This document shows positions 13,401 through 22,544 of a stretch of 64,000 nt of DNA, one piece after another (position 1 is the first letter of the stretch; the number at the start of each line of letters is the position of its first letter). The position numbers and the translations under genes were made by a program. This stretch comes from Bugula neritina (lineage: Eukaryota > Bryozoa > Gymnolaemata > Cheilostomatida > Bugulidae), in contig OZ037768.1 of NCBI GenBank assembly GCA_964035545.1, positions 4,641,241 to 4,705,240 of the forward strand. The letters run 5' to 3'. Under the pieces are notes generated by a model. The model saw nothing but the letters and a program-made list of their open reading frames with translations. It did not search any database and was not told the DNA's origin.

Positions 13401-16400
13401 CTATCGTCAGCAGACTTAGCGGGCTTAGCGTTTAAGGCAGCATAGTCAGAATTTGGTATCCACAGTACCTGATCACATAGCAACAACATTGAAGAAATAA
13501 AATGAACTCAAGAAACGTACACACAATATTCAGCTAAGACTGTAATCAAAGGGGGAACAACTACACAACTATGACTTCTTTTAGCTAGCCAGCTGAATTA
13601 TTGAATGAAAAGACAAGAATGAGCTTGACTACAGGTTGTCTCTATTCTCACAGTAATTGATTTTTTAACTAAGACAAAATGAAACTTAGTTTCTACTGAA
13701 GAGTGACTTCATATAAACAACTGCTGAATCGAATGTGTCACACATGCTGGCACTAAAGCAGCATATGCAAGACTGGCAGCATTAGCGGCATGCTATTTCT
13801 CACTCTAATTTGAAATTAAACTTACTTTGTAAGTAGGTTTAATTTCGAACTAAGTAAATTAGTGTTAATATCGACAAGGCAACTGTAAAAATGTATAAAT
13901 CAAATTTCACTGAGCACAGATTTTCTTGGAATACTCCGAAAAATACCAAAGAATTATAAATATTTTCATCTGTCTACCGCACAGGCATTCTATATATTTA
14001 CTAATACAAACACGCATGCTAGTAGATGTTAGCTTTTGAAGATTGAAAACTGAATTTGGGGGAAAATTGTGTTCATATGTCAAGTGAGGTTAACTAGAAT
14101 TACAGACTCCTCTATATTGTCTTTACTATCTAATACATACTTGAACGTTGAACATAGTAAAATAGCCATACAATGACATCTACTAGCAAAGCCAACAGAT
14201 GTATAGCATGCCAGTACATAGGGAACCATTACAATAATCTCTAATTTATTCTTTATATACAAAAGCTTCAAATTTAGAATAGTAACTTTTTAGAAGCATG
14301 AAAAGCTAAATTTTGAGAGTAAAATAGCTTCACTACCTGACCAGGGTAGAGGAAATCCATCGTCAGTCTATTCAGCTTCTTCAACACTGAAGGTGTCGTG
14401 TCAAACTGAGCAGCCAAACCCCTGAGGTTTTCTCCCTCCTTCACCTGCACCACCGAATACAGTATAGAGTGTGTATACTGTGTATAGACTATATACAGTA
14501 TAGAGTGTATACTGTGTATAGACTATATACAGTATAGAGTGTATACTGTGTATAGATTATATACAGTATAGAGTGTGTATACTGTGTATAGACTATATAC
14601 AGTATAGAGTGTGTATACTGTGTATAGACTATATACAGTATAGAGTGTGTATACTGTGTATAGACTATACACAGTATAGAGTGTATACAACTTATACATT
14701 ATAGAGTATAGATAATATAAAATATAGATACCATAGAATACAGACAGTATAGACATTTTAGAATATATATCATATAGACAGTTTAGAATATAGATCATAT
14801 AGACAGTATAGAATATAGATCCTATAGACAGTATAGAATATAGACAGCAAGATACTGAAAATAATTTAGAGGGAAGGTGGGGTGACCCAGCAGCTAAAAG
14901 TACACCAACTGTTGGACAGTTCTCATTCCACCCTGCAATTCATACCCCCAATAGTTCAAACCCCACTACAGGCCGTAAAATCTAACCAAATACTACATTT
15001 TGTATAAATACTTTACAGGCTACACAATAATACTGTGCTACTATAACTAGCATAGCAAAACAGTCCGAAGGATAAGCCAGACACCTAGAAAACAACTAGT
15101 TATACTATTAGGAAGAGCACCTACTAGCCACTGTCCCAAAGCTGCACACTCTATTACGAGCATTACTACATTGAGTCTGCAAGCATCTAGGTCCTGGGGC
15201 TACCATAATTAACTGGCATTAATTTATTCATTACAACACCTAACCCAGCGGAAGCCCGTTGTCTCAGCAAAAAAGATAAGAAAGGAACTGCATTATAGCA
15301 GGCAATAAATTGCAAAACCATTTCATGAGTTGTGGTAATGTAAAATTTGCATAGTTATATCATTCTATTAGTGTCAACATGAAACTAAAAAGGAATTAAA
15401 CTTTCAACTTAGTAATAAATTGTAATAATTTCACAGCTTTCATTAATGATGAAATTAATAAAAAGCAATTTCAGTATTTTTGTCAACTTGAAAAAATGTA
15501 CGAAACCTTTAGCTAACTAATTATTCACATTCATATTATACTCACAGTATATTCATATTATACTCACAGTATATTCATATTATACTCACAGTATATTCAT
15601 ATTATACTCACAGCATATTCATATTATACTCACAGCATATTCATATTATACTCACAGTATATTCATATTATACTCACAGTATATTCATATTATACTCACA
15701 GTATATTCATATTATACTCACAGTATATTCATATTATACTCACAGTATATTCATATGTACCAGGAGGGGCTGACGACCTTTTCTTCATGTAGGACGAAGG
15801 GGCGGCAGCATTCTCAGACTCAGGAGGGCTTTTTCTAGGAATTCCATCTTCTATTGGAAGTAAAAAAGATAAAGTGAAATAATACATATACACTATATAT
15901 AATATATATTATTTATATGTTATCATCTAAACAAAATATAGCAAAATATTTTCATAACCTAAAGCATTGGTTGCAGGCAGATGGAAGTAGCTAAGATAGT
16001 GGATTTGAACTCCACAAACCATCAACAGGTAAATTAGAATCCATAGAGCATAAAAAATATTTTTGGGCTAAACTTTAATAATAAAGGTTAAGACTAGAAA
16101 CATTTTTGAACAAAGTTAAAAAAATATGCTTTATTAAAAGATATGAGCACCACCAGTTACATGTAGAGTGCAGGCTAGTATGATACAGGCCATGGGTTTT
16201 AATTCCTGGTGGGCTATTGGTGATGTCAGGTGAAGAATCCCACCATAATTGTTACTGTGCCACACAAAAGCCCTGCAAATCATGTTGCTAACACATCCTT
16301 AACCTGCTTCTAAATCCTCGCCATGAGGGGTTCTCACAGGGTGGATACTTTAAACAAAATGTGAGCCTTTTCTTTGTTAAAAAAAATCCATCTGGTTTTA

Positions 16401-19400
16401 TGCCTTACAATGATGCCTGGCACTAAACCAAAATTTTTGTTGAAAATGATTATTTGGCAACAAAATATTTCCTGCATCATCAATACTAACAGCTTTGGTA
16501 TAAAAATAACAAAACCAAAAAATGAGGGGGGAGTATCCATGATTCAATCTCACATGATGTCAGGAAAACATGAACAGGAGAACATTAATGGACGTTACAT
16601 GTACTAGATATGGAATACAGGTGTACTACTGCAACATTTCTTCAGTTACCATTATCTTGGGAAATACCCACCAGCTATAAACTATAAACAATTATAGTAA
16701 CCGGAAAGGACAATAGTTTGAAATGCCAAGTATTCCCCAAGCAACTGGCAAGCAGACATGATGGAACATGTGACATTAAGCTATTTGTTGGCCACTCTTT
16801 TGCAATAATGCTACTTTTTACAATCACTAACTACTAGTTTAAAATATAAAATTCCTATATTACAAATATATGTTAAAATCCTAACAGCTTTGTTGGTCAC
16901 AACAAAATACTGTGGGGCTGCGTCATGTATCAAACTGTCCATTTATTGCCTGGTGAATGAGATATTTTATCTCTAAACTTTTAACAACTCATGAAAACTA
17001 AGTACAATAATATTATCTAGAAACATATTCCGGAGTATCAGTACTACAGTGATGTAGAAGTAAACTCACTATCTGCAGCTGCAGCATTACCACCATTGTC
17101 TGCTGGTCTGCTGATGGCAGATATCTGTGGGTTTGCTGAGCCGTAGGTTGGAAAGGATTTGCTGAACTGGTTGCTCAGCATGGCTCTGAGAGATGCTGGC
17201 TTTGTGCCAGACTTTGTATCAGTGGAGGTGCTGTTATCAGCAATCACCACACTGGTGTTGGCCGGAGTGCTGTGCCTGGGTACGTAATATATAGTACATT
17301 GGATTGCCTACACAATAACATATACATGATTGGTTGAATGCATTACATACTAAAAGTATAAAATATTCTAGCATATCATCAACATTTCATCTTGAACTAT
17401 TCCCACTGAGCAAACTACCACTATATAACAGGTAGGTGTTGAAGACAGCATGCCACATGTGACCTAACAAGTACATTCCTACACATGCAATTAGTTACAG
17501 AAACTGTACAGGGCACTATTATAGTGTCTGGGTTAGTTAAGGCTTCATCTGCAGTTATCTTTGATTAATCCAGAATTTGTTCACAACTAAGCCCTGCAAT
17601 GAGAGCCTTGGTGTTAAGGTTGTACAGCTGATGAGAGATTGTAGAGGTAAACACACTAATGGAAAGATTAGGAAAAGTCCATGTTATAAATAAGAGATAT
17701 AGCAGAAGAAGTTATTGGAGTTATTGAAGAAGCTATTCTTTTCTTCATAATTTCAACAAGCATCTCAATCCAAAACTAATAGACAATTTAAGAACTTAGG
17801 CTATTAAAATTTATCAAATACTGAATCTAGAGATTTGGGATGACATTACAAGACACCAATGAGATGTGATATTACAAGACACCAATGAGATGTGATATTA
17901 CAAGACACCAATAGGATATGACATTGCAATACAGAGCAACCTTGAAGATGGAGGTCTGATATAAACAACACCAAATCATATTATTCACTTTTCCATTGAT
18001 TGAGGCTACTGCTTATTGAAAGACACATTAGCAGCGGCTTCGCTGTATATCATATAGACAGTGATAATATATTGGGTTTTAACTAATACTCATAGATATG
18101 TAGATATTATGTAGATAGAGTTCTATACATCACTATCAACTTGTTTACTGGTGCAACTTGCTAAGATGCCAAGACTCTGATGTGTGGTTCTAAGTCTTAA
18201 GTAGCCTGAGACAGCCAAATGAGTCTATAAGCAGCTCGGAGTTGGGGGTGATTGAGTGCAATAGTTTGCGGTTCTTGAGTTTGGAGTTCCGGGTTCCAAT
18301 TTAAACCCACAACTCCAAACTAGAGAATCGAGAACTATTGCACTCAGTCACCCCCAACTTGGAGCTGCTCATAGAACCATCAAGACACCCAGGGGAAGGG
18401 TTATTAAACTAGGAGCTTGAAACCCAAAGACTTCTAAGCTGCCATCTTATGCATGAGTAGAAAAGTAATTCACCACTTAAGAGGTGCTAACTTTATGATT
18501 TCGTCTTTAAAATGAATTCAAACTGTTGACTAGGATTTTTTCTACTGATCAAGATTTTGAATGACTAGAAACTAGTAATTGGTGTAACAGAGAAAGAGAT
18601 CAACATTCAAGTAATACAGTTATAAGTGACTAACAAAAGACATAAGAGTAGAAGGTAAAAGAGACAGGAGAAGGTAAAGAAGGCAACATTCAACAAAACA
18701 TAAGATAGTAGGGTTAGTGAAGTGATAGATGTTTTATTATCCTGCAGCAGGCTTAATAAGGGGGCGTGGCACACCCAAACACTAGTAGCATTAACTAGCA
18801 AGTAGAGGCTCTCAATAGCTGCTATATAGTTGAGCAGATAATTAATTGGACATAATATCCCAGAACAATGCACAGCTACTCGTTTGTATCCTGACAAATG
18901 AATAACGGAATGAAATGCCTGTCTTCTAGCCAACCACCACCCAGTCCTTCCTGTTCGTGCTTAAGTAATCAGTTTTGTGACAAAAACCATCACCATGGTG
19001 AAAGTTACATAGAAACTAATAGTAAGATAGAAGTAGCTCCACGTATTAAAGTACAAACAGATACAGGGCTTACCAAATTAGAGCAGAAATTAACTACAAA
19101 CATATTAGAAATGTTTATAAAAAAATATTTGGTCTTTTTTGGTGAATAAAAACAGTGTTAGTAGCTGCATAAGCATACAAAAGATATGAGCCTTCCAGCA
19201 AGAGAGGTAGAACTGTTAAGTTGAAGAACCAACCGGCCAAATAGAAATGAAACAGCAACTCACATCTATGCACCTTGTTATTGACAGGCTTAAAAAAATT
19301 ACTCAAATACTGCTATTCTTTAGGTACCAGTTAACAGAACACTTCATGTAAACACCAACCCACCTGAAGAACTTCTTCCGAGCCCTTTCAGCAAAAGTAG

Positions 19401-19404
19401 ACAT
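4458..19404 (-). CDS. OXR1: OXR1/NCOA7-type oxidation resistance protein (LysM, GRAM, TLDc)
   Basis: Fourteen exons on the minus strand, listed 5' to 3': 19364-19404, 17070-17275, 15744-15850, 14337-14444, 13367-13468, 10796-10999, 9663-9844, 8344-9221, 7605-7782, 7146-7344, 6892-7008, 6491-6643, 5411-5580, 4458-4605. Lengths sum to 2793 nt, 930 residues. ATG is at 19402-19404 (MSTFAERARKKFF). Domains: LysM at about residues 114-162 (YTVKEGENLRGLAAQF ... LYPGQVLWIP), GRAM-like at 235-312 (GVLLVTPNAVMFDPNVS), a Ser/Thr/Asp-rich disordered region mostly from exon 8, then EYWFSVP and the C-terminal TLDc domain at about 769-930 (FYGTGESFLFTF, SLSIGCGEGSHGLWIDGD, LEVW). The order is that of long OXR1/NCOA7 isoforms; family members protect against oxidative stress and TLDc binds V-ATPase. 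Exon 5 uses a GC donor. Invertebrates usually have one gene for both vertebrate paralogues, so OXR1 against NCOA7 is not decided. Confidence 0.93.
5744..6483. repeat. 19-bp minisatellite in OXR1 intron 12
   Basis: About 35-40 copies of a 19-bp unit, TACTATGTACTGTGAGTAG, with variants TACTACTAT and TGCGAGTAG. It fills most of the intron between exons 12 and 13 and stops about 8 bp from the exon 12 donor. Units contain the self-complementary core AGTAGTACT and, on the gene strand, repeated CACAG. Confidence 0.95.
6776..6882. repeat. 21-bp tandem repeat beside the OXR1 exon 11 donor
   Basis: About five copies of a 21-bp unit (ACAGAACATACACTACAGTAT) with scattered substitutions. The array ends a few bases from the exon 11 donor at 6886-6891. 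Confidence 0.85.
7381..7428. repeat. Perfect 19-bp inverted repeat in OXR1 intron 9
   Basis: The arm CATTTATGACATATGTGTC at 7381-7399 is perfectly complementary to 7410-7428 with a 10-nt spacer, a strong hairpin starting about 36 bases upstream of the exon 10 acceptor on the gene strand. Diverged ATGTCAT/ATGACA words continue to about 7535. Confidence 0.85.
7579..7600. repeat. (AC)11 microsatellite fused to the OXR1 exon 9 donor
   Basis: Eleven AC dinucleotides on the plus strand. On the gene strand this is a GT run that starts inside the exon 9 donor hexamer GTAAGT, so the last donor bases are part of the repeat. Confidence 0.9.
7783..8343. other. OXR1 intron 8, no other gene
   Basis: Unique AT-rich intron between exons 8 and 9. 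Donor GTTAGT on the minus strand at 8338-8343 and acceptor after TATAG at 7783. Nothing else is recognised. Confidence 0.6.
9230..9345. repeat. 36-bp tandem repeat at the OXR1 exon 8 acceptor
   Basis: Three copies of a 36-bp unit beginning CAGTGTATGTATGTACATG. On the gene strand the array runs to the exon 8 acceptor at 9222-9223: the acceptor context CTGTACATACAG is a variant of the repeat's CTGTACGTACAT. Confidence 0.85.
9910..10040. mobile_element. MITE-like element, copy 2 (OXR1 intron 6)
   Basis: About 131 bp. The left end GAGGCATGTGCAGTAATAGA is matched by the inverse of the right end, CACTACTGCTTCTAAATGCCTC. The interior AAAGAGCTTAGGCTATCTCAA matches copy 1. No ORF. Confidence 0.5.
10041..10795. 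other. OXR1 intron 6 remainder
   Basis: Unique intron sequence. A minus ORF at 10066-10335 lacks splice-compatible homology to the gene and I treat it as chance. The exon 6 donor is at 10790-10795. Confidence 0.5.
11000..13366. other. OXR1 intron 5, GC-AG class
   Basis: A 2.4-kb AT-rich intron. Its donor on the minus strand is CAG|GCAAGT (13361-13366) and its acceptor is TTTTAG at 11000-11005. Apart from the 23-bp array at 12545-12848 I see no gene or element. Confidence 0.7.
12545..12848. repeat. 23-bp minisatellite in OXR1 intron 5
   Basis: About thirteen copies of ATCAACATGGTGGGTGATAT plus a short GAT linker, with length variants lacking part of the linker. The translated minus frame gives a spurious His/Pro-rich ORF. 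Confidence 0.9.
14455..14850. repeat. 34-bp and related tandem repeats beside the OXR1 exon 4 acceptor
   Basis: Six to seven copies of a 34-bp unit containing GTATAGAGTGTATACTGTG run from about 14461 to 14695. They grade into a roughly 24-bp AGAATATAGATCATATAGAC array to about 14850. The block starts about 10 bp from the exon 4 acceptor (14445-14446). Internal words TATAC/GTATA are self-complementary. Confidence 0.9.
14875..15000. repeat. Possible tRNA-derived SINE fragment
   Basis: Contains GGGGTGACCCAGCAGCTAAA followed by AGTTCAAACCCC, the latter close to an RNA polymerase III B box. No tRNA cloverleaf can be drawn. It could be chance. Confidence 0.25.
15528..15760. repeat. 22-bp minisatellite that includes the OXR1 exon 3 splice donor
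   Basis: Ten ACTCAC hexamers (GTGAGT on the gene strand) spaced exactly 22 bp apart from 15539 to 15743. The one at 15738-15743 is the exon 3 donor; nine more lie in the intron. Each unit repeats the exon end GAATATACT followed by GTGAGTATAA; two units carry GAATATGCT. Confidence 0.95.
15970..16340. repeat. Possible SINE-like segments in OXR1 intron 2
   Basis: GGATTTGAACTCC near 16000 and GGGTTTTAATTCC near 16195 resemble B boxes. The second is followed by CCATGAGGGGTTCTCACAGG near 16320, similar to ATCAGGGGTTTTGAGAGGG in the copy near 38800. Both look old and diverged. Confidence 0.35.
17838..17935. repeat. 26-bp tandem repeat
   Basis: Three to four copies of a unit containing GATATTACAAGACACCAATG in OXR1 intron 1; the last copy is diverged. 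Confidence 0.85.
18224..18375. mobile_element. Foldback element, copy 1
   Basis: Two arms of about 70 bp in inverted orientation, about 80-85% identical, joined by only a few bases near 18300. Shared words: CAGCTCGGAGTTGGGGGTGA on the left and, inverted, TCACCCCCAACTTGGAGCTG on the right; also GAGTGCAATAGTT and GTTTGGAGTT. Related right arm at about 21930-22012. No ORF, so a non-autonomous hairpin element or a head-to-head SINE pair. Confidence 0.65.
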
Positions 19405-21039
19405 GTTGTTGTATCCACTACTCTACTGATATGATGCCCGTGCAGTCAGGATGCTTATCACTGATCATTGAAGTCAACTAATCTATAAAGAGCATGTTTT
19501 ATACACAACGTAGCTCACAAGCCATTCACGACACAGGAATGCAATTCAATTAACTAGTTGATCAATGAAACAGAACTTCCTTGTGTTGCAACATGAGAGG
19601 TCTGGAGCATTTCACAACAAACCTCTCTTATTACAACATATATTTTGATAGCAGCTAGTTATTGTCACCAAAAGCTTTCGAGAACAAAGAAAAAAATTTC
19701 ATTACAGAAGTACTTGGTAGCAATGTAAAGTGAGTCCACAATATTCTATTACTTGTAGAGAGCAGATGTGTTCTGCTATATCAACCAACAGCTGTTTCTA
19801 CCAAGTATAATTAGGATAAGAATTAAATTCTTAACATTAGCAAAACTTAAACTCAAAATAGCATGCCTTTCACAGTTTAATTAAACCAGTAGTTTGTGCA
19901 AAACTGAATTCTTCCATATCTTAGTAATACTTTGGCACATCTTGCTCGCACATAGTATAGTATTGGGTTGTATAATGTACGCGTATATTCCTCTATAAAT
20001 TCACAACAGCAATAACAGCAACTTTTAACATAGATCCGTGGATATGATGAAGAAGTAGCAAATTAGTTAAACTGGCACAGAGATTTTATATACTCAATAT
20101 CCAAGCCCATAAGGTAAAACTAGCAATTACCACAATTTCAATACAACAAGTGCATTTAATAAAGCAAAATCTGACATGAATGACTCATAAATTATTAACT
20201 AAATAATATGATAGAATCAACTTAAATATTAGTTGGTCTAGCAATATGCTTATGCTAGGTGTGACATTGATTATTGCAAAGGTTGTACAAAAATGGTAGT
20301 ACTTGTACAATCAAATAGTTTCATAAAGGGTGCATAACATAATTATATTGGCATAATATTGGGCCAAAAGATTTTAGCCAAAGATTTTATGGGTATATAG
20401 CGCACAATAAAATTATTATAATACAAAATATATTATATTTCTCATAGCTAATTATATCTCTTAATTGTAATCTCTTGACAATTACCGCAGATATAAATAG
20501 AATGACATTTTATTACTTTCAAAAGTATGCACTTGTTACTATAGCAATGTAGAATTGTTTTTCTAGTTTTATATCTAAATACCAAGCCAAAATAACTTAA
20601 TAAACTTGTGCCTACTTCCCTTTTTTAAGTTTAGCTCTTACTCTAGTTAATGTTGATAACATCCAATAACAACAGATGTAGTTTATATGTTCTAACACGA
20701 AATTTTCAAATTATAATGCCAATTGCACACCTACTAGCACTGTTACGAATATAAACTACATTTCTCTAAAAATGTCTTTTTGAAGGTAAAACACTATATA
20801 AAGTTCTAGTATAGCCTTGTATAAAAAGTAGAAATATATTTTAAAAACCCAACTCCTTGATGCTGCAATTAATATTGTTATTTATCCTGATATACTGATA
20901 TTGCAATAGCAAATTGTGATTAGGATTGTCTAATAGTAATACTAATTTAAAACAATTCACTCAACTACTAATAACCAATAAGTGAAAAACTGATTACACT
21001 CACAATGTGAAACTCAAACTGAATGTAAACAGGTCAGTA

Positions 21040-21470
21040 TGACTATGAGTAACTGCAAGTGTGATACTAAATAGTAAATACTAAGTCTAACTAGTAACTA
21101 CTAACACAGTAATAGTACTACTAAGAGTTAAACTAAGAGTAATGGTAATGCTAATAGTATACTAATACTAATAGTAAAAGTAATCCTAATACTCTAATAG
21201 TAATACTAATAGTAATACTAATACTAATAGTAATAGACTAATACTAATAGTTACTCAGCTAGTAGGCATGGCATATGCCAAATCAAAATTTTAATTTAGC
21301 AGCTTTAGATTGAGTATAACTATAACTACAAATTATAAGTATAATAATCAATATTATTAATTATTATTAATAATAATAAATAATTATAATAATACTAATA
21401 GTAATAATATTATTATTTTAACTTATACTTATTCTTATAGTTAAACTTAATTACTTAAACTTAAAGTAAA
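21040..21470. repeat. Drifting 6-bp-periodic tract
   Basis: Sequence reads as consecutive, slowly changing hexamers such as AGTAAT GGTAAT GCTAAT and later CTAATA CTAATA GTAAAA, ending in pure AT words. It is not a uniform microsatellite, because neighbouring hexamers differ by one or two bases. Confidence 0.7.
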
Positions 21471-21850
21471 AGTTGACATTAATAGAATATACAAAATAAT
21501 AAAATCTTTCAATGTACCAAAGACAAGACTGACACAAAATGATATAGTATTATCATAACTATAAAAACACTAACTAAAAACAAACGACAAAACAAACCCA
21601 TCGTGATCAATTTATGTTTTGCAACTTTACCACTATCATACGGACACTTTCAGTTTCAGCAATGGCCAATGAGCAGTGTCATAATAATGTTATTGAAGTT
21701 TTTATTGGTTTCCGCTTTTCAAGTTTAGCCTGCTATTCTTAAATGCTTTTCTCTCTTAAATTCATTTGCGTGTACATAATATTATTGAGGCGCTGAACCA
21801 ATGAACTGGAAAATTTCTAGTACGCTGAATTAGAAGAATTGTTCCTATTT

Positions 21851-22012
21851 GCGGCTCTCGAGTTTGGCGCTTTGAGCTCTAGAGCTCTAAGCCCACTGAG
21901 CTGGAATAGATATTATTGAGTTTGATGTCTAAGCCCCAACTCCAAACTCGAGAATCTCAAACTACTGTACACATTCACCCCCAACTCGGAGCTGCTTGTA
22001 GAACAATTTGTT
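21851..22012. mobile_element. Foldback element, copy 2
   Basis: The right arm, AACTCCAAACTCGAGAATCT through CACCCCCAACTCGGAGCTGC, is close to copy 1 at 18310-18367. The left arm is retained only around CTCTCGAGTTTGG (21855-21868). Confidence 0.5.
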
Positions 22013-22199
22013 TTGCGGTTGCAAAATAGCCTCATTAACTTTGCTTTTACTGAAACTAAAATAATTATGACAACTTTATAACCATTCACGAGTACATCAA
22101 CGTTTTTTTCTTTTTCACTTCCTAACAATTGCAATAACTTTAAAGCTTGGTCTAAGACTGACGGTCTTAAACTAAGAATGCCTATCAGCAGTAATTTTG

Positions 22200-22520
22200 A
22201 AATTAGTATTAGTATTTTATTTAATCAATGAGTGTAATCAGTGTAGAAAAAAGCAAACATATGCTAAAAGTAGGTCTAATTTCTATTCACTGTTTGATTT
22301 GGCATTGACTCTGAGTCTGACACTAGACACTAAGAGTAAGTCTAACAGAGACAATCTCAATCTGAATCAGTATCACTCGCAGTCTGAGACTGGGAGTCAG
22401 CATCACACTGGTCATTAGTATTAAAGACTATTACCAATGCTGATACTCTTGCTTTCGATTTAGTTTTTCTAATTTCGAAGTCTACTTTTGATCGCACTCG
22501 ATCAAAATCGCCAACGCTGA
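22200..22520. repeat. Drifting 6-bp-periodic tract upstream of MUL1
   Basis: Hexamer series such as GACTCT GAGTCT GACACT, TAAGAG TAAGTC TAACAG, and TCTCAA TCTGAA TCAGTA. It reaches to within 50 bp of the MUL1 start codon. Confidence 0.65.
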
Positions 22521-22544
22521 ATTAGTGTTACAATTACAATCACA

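Larger units (their letters stand above)
17276..19363. other. OXR1 intron 1
   Basis: A 2.1-kb first intron. It contains a diverged MITE-like segment (about 17700-17830, with TTAAGAACTTAGGCTATTA), a 26-bp tandem repeat and a large foldback. The 108-codon minus ORF at 18607-18933 looks like chance. Confidence 0.6.
19405..22544. promoter_or_regulatory. Divergent intergenic region, OXR1 / MUL1
   Basis: A 3.1-kb region that must contain both promoters, since the flanking genes start at 19404 (-) and 22545 (+). No unambiguous core promoter motif was found. It holds 6-bp-periodic tracts at about 21040-21470 and 22200-22520 and a second foldback copy at 21851-22012. The rest is unique AT-rich sequence. 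Confidence 0.5.

Noticed and set aside
14523..14798. Minus ORF of 91 codons, Tyr/Leu/Thr repetitive
   Set aside because: It is the translation of the 34-bp tandem repeat in an OXR1 intron.
15528..15760. CRISPR-like regular spacing
   Set aside because: There are no unique spacers: the 22-bp units are contiguous and the host is a eukaryote.
18607..18933. 108-codon minus ORF with hydrophobic C-terminus
   Set aside because: It lies inside OXR1 intron 1, shows no domain or splice consistency, and its hydrophobicity is expected from AT-rich codons.
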